Assembly: GCF_018390515.1 (NCBI RefSeq)
Contig: NZ_JAHBBK010000001.1
Span: forward strand, 310,001 to 374,000
DNA from: Mucilaginibacter sp. Bleaf8
GTDB lineage: Bacteria; Bacteroidota; Bacteroidia; Sphingobacteriales; Sphingobacteriaceae
Direction: 5' to 3'
DNA length: 64,000 nt
How positions within the stretch are numbered: the first letter of the stretch is position 1; each line of letters starts with the position of its first letter. This document shows positions 31,684 through 40,495 of the stretch, piece by piece. The notes below the pieces were generated by a model, which did no database searches, had not been told where the DNA came from, and saw only the letters and a program-made list of their open reading frames with translations. The position numbers and the translations under genes were made by a program.

Positions 31684-33008
31684 ATGAAACGATTTAAATT
31701 ATTTCATCAGCAATCTTGCTGCGGGCTACTCTTTTAAGCACAAGAAAAAATTATAACTAATGGTATTAACATAATCAATACATCTGATCCAAAAGCCGCA
31801 GATATTGTCATTGGAAGCGATGCAGGAACGAGGCATGATGCAAGCATCATGTGGTGGTCTAATACAAATGCATCAAGGCTATCTAACATGGTGACATATT
31901 TTATATGTCAATTTGGAATACAATAGATGCTAACGTTAAGTTTTCTGCCAAAATAGGTGGAACCATTTTTTTTTAAGGTGCACCGGGCATTGGCACGCTA
32001 GCGCCACGAGCTCGTTTGGAAGTAGGCTTGCCACTTAACAATGTATCTCAGTCATCAGGTTTGTTCCGTTCAGCGGGGCACCAGTCTTGGGGCCATGTAT
32101 TGAACTTGGTAACAGATGATACAAACGGTGATGATCCCAGGCTGTTGTTTTGTTACCGGGCAGGTATTAAGCGCTGGGCGGCTACAGTAACTCTAATAAT
32201 TTCAGTTTGTGGGAAGACTGTGCGGACGGCGTCTACGGCGGCAGATGGGGGCGGAGCGGCTAACTGTCACACCTGGTGGAAATGTGGGTATTGGTACCGG
32301 TGCGCCAAATGATAGACTTACAGTTGAAGGCACACTTTTTATGCGGCCCTTTGCCCAGCTTTCGTCCTTTCGGAATGCGAATAATAATTATATTAATTTA
32401 TTTCTGGTCGGTACTATACGATATGAAAACGCCTCAGGAAATTATCGGGTTGTTGGTGAGGGGGGAAGTAACTACTTCGGTGCTATTCGCATGGATGCAA
32501 CAGGCGGCAGTGTAGGCGCAATTAATTTCCATACAGGTGTGACGATTGGAGGTTCAGATTATATATCAGTAGCAATGATATAAATAAGTATAAACGAATG
32601 ACTATAGTAGGAGATAAGGTTGGAATTGGCACGGACAATGCTGATGAACGGTTAACGGTATACGGCAACATTCATGCCCGAGGGGTAAAGGTTGATTTAG
32701 CAGGTCCGTTGCGGATTATGTATTCCTACCAAATTACAAACTTGCACCATTAAGCAGTATTGAGGCTTATGTAAAGAAACACCATCATTTACCGGAAATA
32801 CCATCAGCTGAACAGGCAGAAAAAGAAGAATTGAACTTGGGTGTCATGAACGAAAAGCTTCTCAAGAAGGTTAAGAAACTTACACTTTATTTAATCGAAA
32901 AAGTTAAAAGAAAGAATTCAGGAAAGTATCAACAAAATGCAGCAACAACAGATTGATCATTTAAACCGGATATTAACAAAGCGAAAAATAGGGTTAAAAA
33001 CAAGGCTT
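31684..33008 (+). pseudogene. tail-fibre-like protein, paralogue 3, multiply disrupted
   Basis: Starts at ATG 31684 only 21 bp after paralogue 2. It has an early in-frame stop just before AQEKIITNG, further shifts near 31900 and 32180, and another near 32710, where the conserved DYVFLPNYKLAPLSSIEAYV resumes in a new frame. Still readable are GNVGIGTGAPNDRLTVEGTL, VGIGTDNADERLTVYGNIHA, HHHLPEIPSAEQAEKEELNL and EKLLKKVKKLTLYLIEK. The order of motifs is that of the intact copies. Non-functional. Confidence 0.8.
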
Positions 33009-33046
33009 TAGCCTCGGAGTGATGAATAGGCTGCTGGATTGCTTTA
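33009..33046 (+). pseudogene. short tail of a further tail-fibre paralogue
   Basis: The plus strand reads GFSLGVMNRLL, matching GISLGEMNRLL of the intact gene at 26382, but placed after the end of paralogue 3. It looks like the last visible scrap of a fourth copy or of a recombination between copies. Very short, so confidence is limited. Confidence 0.4.
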
Positions 33047-33049
33047 ATC

Positions 33050-33089
33050 CCTTGGCCACAGTCCTCATTCTTAACTTCACATTTGTCAT
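33050..33089 (-). pseudogene. possible stump of an integrase start
   Basis: About 80 bp downstream of the HTH gene, where a tyrosine integrase often lies in Bacteroidota elements, the minus strand starts MTNVKLRMRTVA, similar to the opening of such integrases (first strand of the arm-binding domain). After a dozen codons it runs into tail-fibre-like sequence from the opposite strand. If real, a deletion removed the rest of the integrase. The match is too short for certainty. Confidence 0.3.
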
Positions 33090-33170
33090 ATATAATTAAT
33101 ATAGAGCAATTTTTATATCTGAATCTCCAGAAGAAAGGTACTGCAATTTGTTACCCCGCAGGGCCCGCTT

Positions 33171-33996
33171 TCAGGCGACCTTTAATTCATTCAATAATTT
33201 CCTGATCGCCTTTTTTGACAGGTAGACCTGGGTTCCGACTTTTAGTGTTGGTACCGCCCTGCGCTTGAAAAACGAATAAAGCAGGGCTCTGTCCTTGCCG
33301 AATATCACCTCGAGTTCCGGGATGGTATAGCAATATTTAATTTCGAGCGGACCGCTGTCTTTCTGGTTAGCCTTTCTGATCGCATCGAGCGCAGCTGCCC
33401 TGGGCTTTTTCCGGTCCCTGAAAAGTTTGTCCACTTCAGCTTTCGCATAAAACACCGTTTTCTGATACTCGATTTTGGGTATCTGCTTCCGGGATAAAAG
33501 GGTATAAAGGCATTGGCGGTCCATGCCGAACATGGTGGTCAGTTCTGTTACACTGTAACAGCGTTCGCGGGTTAATGCCACCGGCTGAACCTGCTCAGGC
33601 GACTTGGTCGTTGATTCCGATTTTATTGCTTCCACACGAGTGTATTCTAGCATATCCACAACACTGCTTTTAACGATTCTGGTTAGGCGGGAAGACAGAT
33701 TGCTGGCCAGCAGTTTTCCTTCGCGGATCAGTAGGCGGATCATCTTCGGCGATACGCCCAACATCTCGGCAGCTTCGTTGACGCTAAGTATAGGCTTCTA
33801 ATAAGTATCCTTTCTCTTCTTTGTTTCCCGGTAAGTAGTCTCTTCATGACTGGCTGCGATTTTCAGCTGGCGGAGACGGTCCTTATATGCTTTGCGCGAA
33901 CAGTCATGTGAACAGAATTTAGTCACCGTTGTCCGGGTCATGAAGCCATTTTCCGCAGTGCTGGCACTGTCGTTTTACCTGGATTTTTGAGCTCAT
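33171..33996 (-). pseudogene. HTH/excisionase-type regulator of an integrative element, disrupted
   Basis: The original start appears to be ATG 33996: MSSKIQVKRQCQHCGK, a zinc-finger-like Cys start, then a frameshift, then FMTRTTVTKFCSHDCSRKAY with a second Cys pair. An in-frame TAG follows just before KPILSVNEAAEMLGVSPKMI. From there the frame is open to 33171 with two further MerR/excisionase-like HTH units (YSVTELTTMFGMDRQCLYTL and YTIPELEVIFGKDRALLYSF). This architecture is that of the HTH protein coupled to tyrosine integrases on Bacteroidota elements. The intact 197-residue part from ATG 33764 might still be translated, but the whole protein is broken. Confidence 0.72.
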
Positions 33997-34162
33997 AATT
34001 TCTCCCAAAATAAGGTAATTTTAGCTGTTTTAAGGGCATTTAAGCGCCCTGATATCTGACATACAATGTACTATCTGTTTCACCTGTCCTTCGCCATGGG
34101 ATAAAAGAGGGACAAATAGCGTCAAAAGAAATCCAACCAAATCTCAATATACCCCAGATTGA

Positions 34163-34200
34163 AAAAGGCCATGGTTCTCAACCACAGCCGTTTTTCTTTC
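34163..34200 (-). terminator. terminator after mnmE, brought by the island
   Basis: On the minus strand GGCTGTGGTT-GAGA-ACCATGGCC forms a stem with G-U pairs, followed by a T-tract. The motif ACC-A-C/T-AGCCGTTTTT is shared with the terminator at 4697-4733, and in both places the repeat core follows about 35 bp later. This suggests the element carried its own copy of the sequence downstream of mnmE. Confidence 0.6.
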
Positions 34201-34230
34201 CTTTATTAGGATTTACTTTCCTTTGTTATG

Positions 34231-34254
34231 ACTCCCTTACTTTCCAATACAGAA
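34231..34254. repeat. direct repeat, proposed attR inside the mnmE 3' end
   Basis: Second copy of the 24-bp repeat of 4765-4788 (22 of 24 bases identical). It covers the mnmE stop codon and the codons for the C-terminal C-I-G-K, so mnmE stays intact after integration. Confidence 0.75.
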
Positions 34255-35613
34255 CTTTGAAAAGATATTATCCAACAAATCGTCTGTAGTTACAGCACCC
34301 GTTATTTCTCCTAAATAATACAGGGCTTGTTTTATATCCATGGCCAAAAAGTCAGAGGTAACATTGAAATCAATTCCTTGTAGTGTTTTGATTAGTGACT
34401 GCTCGGTTTTTTGCAAAGCTTCAAGATGGCGCACATTAGTTACCAGTGTTTCATTTGTGTTTAGCTTACCTTGTATACTATGGTTATATATCAGCTGTTT
34501 AAGATCGTCAATATGTATCTTATCTTTAGCTGAAACGGGTATTAAGGCAACTGCCTCAGGTAATAACTGGCTGTAGTCGATGCCTTGATTTTGAAGATCA
34601 ATTTTGTTTGCGATAACGATAGTTGGCAAACCTTGGCGATATAGATCATTAATATCCTGCTGTAAATCTTCGGCTTGTAGATTTTCCACGTCAAATACAT
34701 ACAATAGCAAAGCCGACTGGCTGATTTTCTCCATCGTCTTTTGCACGCCTATCTGTTCAATAGCGTCGGTAGCTTCACGTATACCAGCGGTATCTATAAG
34801 CCGGAAATTGATACCGTTGATGTTAAGGATTTCCTCAATGGTATCACGGGTGGTACCGGCAATGTGGCTCACAATAGCCCGCTCTTCATTAAGCAATGCA
34901 TTTAGTAGGGTGGATTTACCGGCGTTAGGCCGACCAGCAATCACAGTATTGATGCCCTGCTTTACCGCGTTTCCTAATTCAAAAGACTGAATCAGTCTGC
35001 CAATTACTTTGGTAATATCATGTATCAGTTGCTTGAGTTGGGCACGGTTGGCAAACTCTACATCCTCTTCCGAAAAATCCAGTTCCAGTTCTATTAATGA
35101 GGCAAATTGTACCAGTTGCTCACGCAAACTCTGCAGCTCATTGCTATATCCGCCCCGTAGTTGCTGTAAGGCGGCTTGTTGCGATGCTTTCGAGTCAGAC
35201 GCAATTAAATCTGCAACCGCCTCGGCCTGCGATAAGTCGAATTGCCCATTCAGGAACGCCCTCATGGTAAATTCACCCGGCTTAGCCGCACGTGCACCAT
35301 TTCTGATCAGTAGCTTAATGATAGATTGAATGATATAAGGAGAACCATGACAGGAGATCTCAACAACATTTTCACGCGTATAAGAGCGTGGGGCAACAAA
35401 AAGTGATATCAATACTTCATCAACAACCAAGCCCTCATCTACGATAGTACCAAAGTGAATGGTATGCGAGGCTTGCTGGGTTAAATTCTTACCCTTGAAC
35501 ACCTGGTTGGCAATTATAATCGCGTCAGTGCCCGACAAGCGAATTACAGCAATAGCACCGCTGCCATTAGGAGTAGCTAAGGCTACAATAGTATCTTGCG
35601 TATCAATATTCAT
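34237..35613 (-). CDS. mnmE: tRNA modification GTPase MnmE (TrmE)
   Basis: 458 residues, full length. The N-terminal formyl-THF-binding domain begins DTIVALATPNGSGAIAVIRL. The GTPase domain inserted in the helical domain has G1 GRPNAGKS (227-234), TTRDT, G3 DTAG (274-277) and NKID. The C-terminus is FCIGK with the essential Cys. With MnmG it installs the cmnm5/nm5 group at U34 of several tRNAs. It is the housekeeping gene whose 3' end is duplicated at the far side of the island. Confidence 0.97.
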   Translation of the reverse strand: MNIDTQDTIVALATPNGSGAIAVIRLSGTDAIIIANQVFKGKNLTQQASHTIHFGTIVDEGLVVDEVLISLFVAPRSYTRENVVEISCHGSPYIIQSIIKLLIRNGARAAKPGEFTMRAFLNGQFDLSQAEAVADLIASDSKASQQAALQQLRGGYSNELQSLREQLVQFASLIELELDFSEEDVEFANRAQLKQLIHDITKVIGRLIQSFELGNAVKQGINTVIAGRPNAGKSTLLNALLNEERAIVSHIAGTTRDTIEEILNINGINFRLIDTAGIREATDAIEQIGVQKTMEKISQSALLLYVFDVENLQAEDLQQDINDLYRQGLPTIVIANKIDLQNQGIDYSQLLPEAVALIPVSAKDKIHIDDLKQLIYNHSIQGKLNTNETLVTNVRHLEALQKTEQSLIKTLQGIDFNVTSDFLAMDIKQALYYLGEITGAVTTDDLLDNIFSKFCIGK

Positions 35614-35781
35614 ATTACGGATACAAAATTCAGCATTTAAAATTACAAATCTGTTTTGTGTCCGTCACATTTCCAGCCAATTCACCAATCATTCATTTTA
35701 CAACTCAAGCGAGTGTAATAAATTAAACAATAGGAAATTTAATTGCTTATGGTATTGTGTATTTCTAAACTTTAATGGCTT

Positions 35782-36000
35782 ATGAAGAAAATTTACTACA
35801 TCGCACTATCAACTATGCTTATCTCTGCGGCTTGCAGTTCGCCGGCTAAAAAGCAGCATGAAGACCGTCAACGGAATATTAACGACTTGCAGAATGTTGG
35901 TGCGGGCGCATCAAAAGAGGATGAGAACAAGCCTGCGGGTGGAGCATTAACCGATAGTACCCGCATGGATACTACCGGAAATATAGATAAGCGCAATTAA
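35782..36000 (+). CDS. small lipoprotein of unknown function
   Basis: 72 residues. Signal MKKIYYIALSTMLISAACSS with the lipid Cys at residue 18, then a short hydrophilic, disordered tail (KQHEDRQRNINDLQNVGAGA, then Lys/Asp/Thr). Divergent from mnmE; its stop overlaps the stop of the convergent HAD gene by 4 bp. No family recognised. Confidence 0.7.
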   Translation: MKKIYYIALSTMLISAACSSPAKKQHEDRQRNINDLQNVGAGASKEDENKPAGGALTDSTRMDTTGNIDKRN

Positions 36001-36641
36001 AGCGTCTCTTTGAGATCGCTAAACTTTGCAATGTCTGCTATCTGGCTGCCGTCTGTTTTGCCGAAGCCATAAGCAGCATATATCATCGGAACGCCCGCTT
36101 TGGTGCTTGAATCAAGGTCACCTTGCGTATCACCAACATATACGGGGTTTTGTAAGTTGTGGTCCTTTATAATGTCTATAATATTTAAGTATTTAGGCTG
36201 AGTTTTAGTACCATAGCACTGGTGGCCTGCGAAAGTGCTTTCCAGATTATTAAGGGTTAGAAATAACTCGATATAACCACATTGGCAGTTGCTTACAACA
36301 AACAATTTATAGCGGCTGGCCAAGTCTTGTAAGGTAGCCTTCAGATCAGGGTACAGTTCGCCACCGTAAGCGTTCAGCATCTCCAATTCGTACTTAGCGC
36401 AATGGGATTTAAATTCCTCACGCACCTCAGGAGTGAGGTAAGGAAAGAGTTTTTCAAATATGGCGTCGTAGGCCATACCGGCTATGCCGCGCACATCGTC
36501 GGCGGTAATATCGTTGGTAATATAATCAACTTCGTTTTTTGCTTTTTGCCACGCGTTGGCTACGGTCACAGTTGAGTCCCAAAGCGTGCCGTCAAGATCA
36601 AATATAATGCTGTCGAATTTATGTTTCAGGTCTTGTTGCAT
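35997..36641 (-). CDS. HAD-family phosphatase (phosphoglycolate phosphatase-like)
   Basis: 214 residues. HAD motif I is FDLDGTLWDS near residue 15, motif II the Ser of VVSNCQCGY, motif III the Lys of GTKTQPKYL, and motif IV YVGDTQGDLDSS. A helical cap lies between motifs I and II, as in Gph/beta-phosphoglucomutase-like enzymes. It dephosphorylates a small metabolite; which one is not visible. Overlaps the small lipoprotein gene tail to tail by 4 bp. Confidence 0.88.
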   Translation of the reverse strand: MQQDLKHKFDSIIFDLDGTLWDSTVTVANAWQKAKNEVDYITNDITADDVRGIAGMAYDAIFEKLFPYLTPEVREEFKSHCAKYELEMLNAYGGELYPDLKATLQDLASRYKLFVVSNCQCGYIELFLTLNNLESTFAGHQCYGTKTQPKYLNIIDIIKDHNLQNPVYVGDTQGDLDSSTKAGVPMIYAAYGFGKTDGSQIADIAKFSDLKETL

Positions 36642-36773
36642 ATGTCTGTTTTACAGCGGCAAAAGTAAAATATTATTTAACCAGGAGGTGTTTCAATTCA
36701 ATAAAGTGACAGCCCTGCAACAAAATTGCACTTCTGTAGTTTTAAATTGCACACCTCACTCAATCTGTACTTT

Positions 36774-38030
36774 ATGCGCCACGGTGGTATATTTAAATTT
36801 ATGCTGATACTTATGGGTATCAGTTTTTTGCTTGATTGGTATGTTTATCATGGATTAAAAACCTTAGTTACTGATAAAAGCACGCTGACCAAAAATATTG
36901 TATTGTGGGGATACCTTCTTATTTCCATCATTGTAACACTTTTATTATTCACAGTAACTTCGGGATCGGTGAGTACACGAGGCATGTCGCCACGTGATAT
37001 GTGGATCCTGAGTATTTTTCTTGGGCTGCTGGTAACCAAAGTTGTATTCGTACAGGTATTATTTATAGGTGATATCAGCAGGCTAATCATAGGTGCCGTC
37101 AATCTTTTAAGGGATAAGCCAGGAGTGGAGGGCTACATACCTGGCCGGAGGAAGTTTGTGAGTACAACAGCACTTGCGTTAGCAGCAGTTCCATTTGGTT
37201 CGTTTTTGTATGCGATATTTAAAGGCAAATACGATTATAAGGTACACCGTCAAACTTTGTATTTTGAGGACCTTCCGGAAGCTTTCGATGGCTTTACCAT
37301 CACACAATTATCTGATATACATTCGGGCAGCTTTGACAATGCTGATGCCGTTGCTAAGGGTATTAAACTGGCTAATGACCAGAAGTCAGATCTTTTTGTT
37401 TTCACCGGCGATTTAGTAAATAACGGCGCGTGGGAGATAGAACCATATATTCATCTGTTCAGTCAGCTTAAAGCGCCCTATGGCCAGTTCTCTATTTTAG
37501 GAAATCATGATTATGGTGATTACATTGAATGGAATAGCCGACAGGAAAAGGCCGCTAATTTAGATAAGCTAAAAACGCATCACAAAGATTTAGGTTACCG
37601 GTTGTTATTAGACGAAAATGTGGAACTTACTAAAGACGGGCAAAAAATCGTCCTAATTGGTGTACAAAACTGGGGAAGGGGTTTTATCCAAGTCGGTGAC
37701 CTCGACAAGGCATTAAAGGGAGTTGAACACAATGATTTCAAAGTACTGTTATCTCATGATCCTACACACTGGGAAGACGTTATAAGATATCATCCAAGTA
37801 ATATTCATATAACTTTATCAGGCCATACACATGGTGCACAGTTTGGCGTTGAAACTGATTCTGTTCGTTGGAGCCCGGTAAAATACCGGTATCTGGATTG
37901 GGCTGGACTGGCATCACAAAATAATCGCTATCTGTATGTCAATAGAGGGTTTGGCTTTTTGGCCTTCTCTGGCAGGTTAGGCATATGGCCCGAGATTACC
38001 GTTATAACATTAAAGAAGAAATTGGCATAA
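36774..38030 (+). CDS. membrane metallophosphoesterase
   Basis: 418 residues from ATG 36774; an upstream ATG at 36726 adds 16 residues ahead of the first membrane segment and is less likely. Several N-terminal membrane segments (around residues 8-25, 43-62, 80-105) precede a Tat-like stretch GRRKFVSTTALALAA, then the calcineurin-type phosphoesterase motifs: QLSDIHSGSF, FTGDLVNNG, LGNHDYGD, LLSHDPTHW and LSGHTHGAQFG, giving the full dimetal centre. Related proteins act on lipid or nucleotide phosphoesters at the membrane (YaeI/LpxH-like range). Substrate unknown. Confidence 0.88.
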   Translation: MRHGGIFKFMLILMGISFLLDWYVYHGLKTLVTDKSTLTKNIVLWGYLLISIIVTLLLFTVTSGSVSTRGMSPRDMWILSIFLGLLVTKVVFVQVLFIGDISRLIIGAVNLLRDKPGVEGYIPGRRKFVSTTALALAAVPFGSFLYAIFKGKYDYKVHRQTLYFEDLPEAFDGFTITQLSDIHSGSFDNADAVAKGIKLANDQKSDLFVFTGDLVNNGAWEIEPYIHLFSQLKAPYGQFSILGNHDYGDYIEWNSRQEKAANLDKLKTHHKDLGYRLLLDENVELTKDGQKIVLIGVQNWGRGFIQVGDLDKALKGVEHNDFKVLLSHDPTHWEDVIRYHPSNIHITLSGHTHGAQFGVETDSVRWSPVKYRYLDWAGLASQNNRYLYVNRGFGFLAFSGRLGIWPEITVITLKKKLA

Positions 38031-38033
38031 ATA

Positions 38034-38066
38034 AAAAAAGCTACCCTAAATAAGGTAGCTTTTTCT
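38034..38066. terminator. intrinsic terminator after the metallophosphoesterase gene
   Basis: Arms AAAAAGCTACC and GGTAGCTTTTT with an 8-nt loop, flanked by A- and T-tracts. It can serve both the plus-strand metallophosphoesterase and the convergent TPR gene. Confidence 0.85.
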
Positions 38067-38086
38067 GTTTAATATATCTATTATTA

Positions 38087-38818
38087 TTAAAGAGATACGA
38101 TAGCAGGTTCAGCAGTAATTTGGGTGTTGCTTACTGAATAGAATTTCTTTTTGCTAGTTGGAGACTTACTTTTCTTAACTGCTGGCTTAGCTAAGGTAAC
38201 AGTTGGATAGGCGCTGGCCTTAAGTAAGTTATTGTTAATAAATATATTCTCATCATCGGCTACCTTAGTAGATGCATATAATCGTGTAAAAGCTGGTTTT
38301 ATTTTGGTGTCCTGCTCTAACAAATTGTTTAATACGGTTAAACGCAAGGCTTCTTTCAAATCCTTTTTAGCCAGATTATAATCTTTTATATCCATTTTAA
38401 TGCCTGCCAAATCAACCAAAGTAGAAATGATGTATTTGGTATCCTTCTGCTGGCGAGCCAGGTAATTGGCTTGTAAAACAAACCATTTTGCTTGTGCGAA
38501 TTTGTTTTGTGAACGGTATGCCTTAGCTAAGTCGCTATAGCTGTTTCTTAAACCTGTAGTATCTGATATTTTAGAATATAAGTGCAGCGCCAGCATTGTG
38601 TAGTTAATGGCGTTCTCTGAATAAATGCGCTTGGTGTACCGGTTAGGGGCGCTATCAAAATTCATGTAGCAACCGGCAAGCCTGGTATAAATATCAGCTT
38701 TGGCCGAATCGATAGTAGTAACCTGCAGCTTTTGTTTCAGGCTGTCAATTGAATCAGCATAGGCGAAATTTAAAAAGCTGATAGCGAATAATATATAAAG
38801 TGTAGCTGTTTTTTTCAT
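38087..38818 (-). CDS. secreted TPR-like protein of unknown function
   Basis: About 243 residues from the second Met (MKKTATLYILFAI), which gives a tidy signal peptide ending at NFAYA; an ATG two codons earlier is equally possible. The body has tetratricopeptide-like helical pairs: AKADIYTRLAGCYMNFDSAP, GLRNSYSDLAKAYRSQNKFA, TLVDLAGIKMDIKDYNLAKK. The C-terminal 60 residues are Ser/Lys-rich and disordered. TPRs mediate protein contacts; no partner is indicated. It lies downstream of the inositol-sphingolipid operon on the same strand, 105 bp away. Confidence 0.75.
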   Translation of the reverse strand: MKKTATLYILFAISFLNFAYADSIDSLKQKLQVTTIDSAKADIYTRLAGCYMNFDSAPNRYTKRIYSENAINYTMLALHLYSKISDTTGLRNSYSDLAKAYRSQNKFAQAKWFVLQANYLARQQKDTKYIISTLVDLAGIKMDIKDYNLAKKDLKEALRLTVLNNLLEQDTKIKPAFTRLYASTKVADDENIFINNNLLKASAYPTVTLAKPAVKKSKSPTSKKKFYSVSNTQITAEPAIVSL

Positions 38819-38923
38819 ATACAAAGCTGTACTTAATATGTACTTCTCTGTTAAAACAAATAGCGTGCCGTTTACTTAAAGTAATTCTTTAAGTATCAAA
38901 GTCGGGCAAAAATGATTAATTAT

Positions 38924-39862
38924 TTAGCGGATGATAGCTTCGTATCGGAGCAATGCTTCGCGTAAAAAGCGCCACTTGGTACTTAGGTAGTTGAATAACA
39001 GAATACCTATAGCAGCGCAGGTAATGCCGGCCATTACATCCATCACATAATGATGGCTGGTATAAACCGCAGCAAACCAAATTCCCACCATCACAATAGC
39101 GAAAAACGCATTAATTAAACCAAGGCGGTTTTTGATGCCGTAGTAAAATACAATAAGCGGGTAACTGGAATGAAGCGAGGGCATAGCCGCAAATACATTT
39201 GAGCCTTTAGCGTAAATAGACTTAAACACAGTTACCCCAAAAAATGCATCAAAGCGAGCTAAGCCTGCAGTATTGCCCGGGGTATGCGCATGAAAGGTAA
39301 AGCCATTAAAATGTACATACCATGGCGGTGCTGCCGGATAGGTATAGTACACCACAAACCCTAACAGATTGACCAGCACAAACGTAAGCGAGAAACGCAA
39401 AAACTGATTACGGTTGGTAAAAAATAAATAAGCAGCAAAGGCTAATGGAACAGGTATCCAGCATAGATAAAAGATACCGGTCAGTACATCCAAAAAGGAC
39501 AGGTGATGTATCCACCAGTACTCATTAGGCGTCAATAAGAGATTACCGCTCTTAATGCCGAACAGGTGCTTTTCGGTGTTATAAAGGTCTGCAATATGTA
39601 CCGGATTATAATTGTAATTTGGAAATGCCTTCATGTAATCGAAGATGATCCAGTATACAATGAATATGGAAAACCCCAGTATAAACTTACGGGTGATGCC
39701 TGAGGAGAAATAAAGAGAACAGAATATGCCTACCAGTACCAGTTGATCTGATTTGTAGCCCACCAAAAAGTACGAAACAATCAGGTATGCAACAGAAACC
39801 AGAACAACCGTTAGTGCAGATTTTAAAGTAACTGGCGTGCCTTTACTGAGGGCGATGCTCAT
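38924..39862 (-). CDS. PAP2-type membrane phosphotransferase, likely inositol-phosphoceramide synthase
   Basis: 312 residues with about six to eight membrane helices. PAP2 catalytic motifs: MPSLHSSYPLIVFYYG (conserved Ser-x-His) and YTSHHYVMDVMAG (catalytic His and Asp). The Aur1/Ipt1-type features, such as FFGVTVFKSIYAKGSNVFAA before the motif, favour a transferase moving phosphoinositol onto a ceramide over a simple phosphatase. In Bacteroides thetaiotaomicron the homologous gene of the inositol-lipid cluster (BT_1522-BT_1526) has this role. Here it is the last gene of the run that contains a CDP-alcohol transferase and inositol-3-phosphate synthase. Probably acts at the outer leaflet of the inner membrane. 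Confidence 0.8.
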   Translation of the reverse strand: MSIALSKGTPVTLKSALTVVLVSVAYLIVSYFLVGYKSDQLVLVGIFCSLYFSSGITRKFILGFSIFIVYWIIFDYMKAFPNYNYNPVHIADLYNTEKHLFGIKSGNLLLTPNEYWWIHHLSFLDVLTGIFYLCWIPVPLAFAAYLFFTNRNQFLRFSLTFVLVNLLGFVVYYTYPAAPPWYVHFNGFTFHAHTPGNTAGLARFDAFFGVTVFKSIYAKGSNVFAAMPSLHSSYPLIVFYYGIKNRLGLINAFFAIVMVGIWFAAVYTSHHYVMDVMAGITCAAIGILLFNYLSTKWRFLREALLRYEAIIR

Positions 39863-39865
39863 TGG

Positions 39866-40492
39866 TTACTTCTTATTTAGAAAATCGGAATTGAATACTT
39901 TATCCCAGATAGGAGAGCTTACACCATAACCCTTGGAAGGATCGGAGTAGTGATGCAACATATGGTGCTGTTTAATTCTTTTCCATAAACCTCCTTTAAA
40001 ATTAAAGTGGTGAATGGCATAATGCGTCATATCATACACCAGGTAACCCAACAAAAAGCCAGGGAAGAAGGCGTAGATATAAGTGGCCGGTAATACCGCA
40101 TTAAAAGCAATATATAAAATCAAAGCCATTGGTATGCTGGCCGATGGCGGCATAACCAGGCGCTTTGCATCACTTGGGTAATCATGATGTACACCATGAA
40201 AAATGAAGTGTATGCGCAATGCCCATTCCGCTTTGGGCACAAAGTGAAATACATAGCGATGCAGTATGTATTCAGCAAAAGTCCAAAAAAGTAAACCAGC
40301 TGCAAACATACCGGCAACACCAGCGATAGTCAAAGTACTTTTGGCAACAGCGAGATAAACCAGGTAACTGATTATCGGCACATATACAAATAAAGGAACA
40401 GTAAAATGGACTTTAGACAGGGCCTCCAAAAGATCACTCTTAAACATCCTTACGGATTCTTTGGAGTTTGAAACATAATTCTTTTTCATCAC
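39866..40492 (-). CDS. FA2H/sterol-desaturase-family lipid hydroxylase
   Basis: 208 residues, four membrane helices. The di-iron histidine clusters of the fatty acid hydroxylase superfamily are complete: HRYVFH, HGVHHDYP, HYAIHHF and HHMLHHY. In length and spacing it resembles the hydroxylase domain of FA2H/Scs7, which puts a hydroxyl at C-2 of the sphingolipid acyl chain. It lies 3 bp from the PAP2 gene and 3 bp from the DUF4833 gene, so it is co-translated with inositol-lipid synthesis. Likely substrate: ceramide or its acyl chain, giving the 2-hydroxy-acyl sphingolipids known from Sphingobacteriaceae. C-4 or another position cannot be excluded. Confidence 0.85.
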   Translation of the reverse strand: MMKKNYVSNSKESVRMFKSDLLEALSKVHFTVPLFVYVPIISYLVYLAVAKSTLTIAGVAGMFAAGLLFWTFAEYILHRYVFHFVPKAEWALRIHFIFHGVHHDYPSDAKRLVMPPSASIPMALILYIAFNAVLPATYIYAFFPGFLLGYLVYDMTHYAIHHFNFKGGLWKRIKQHHMLHHYSDPSKGYGVSSPIWDKVFNSDFLNKK

Positions 40493-40495
40493 TAA

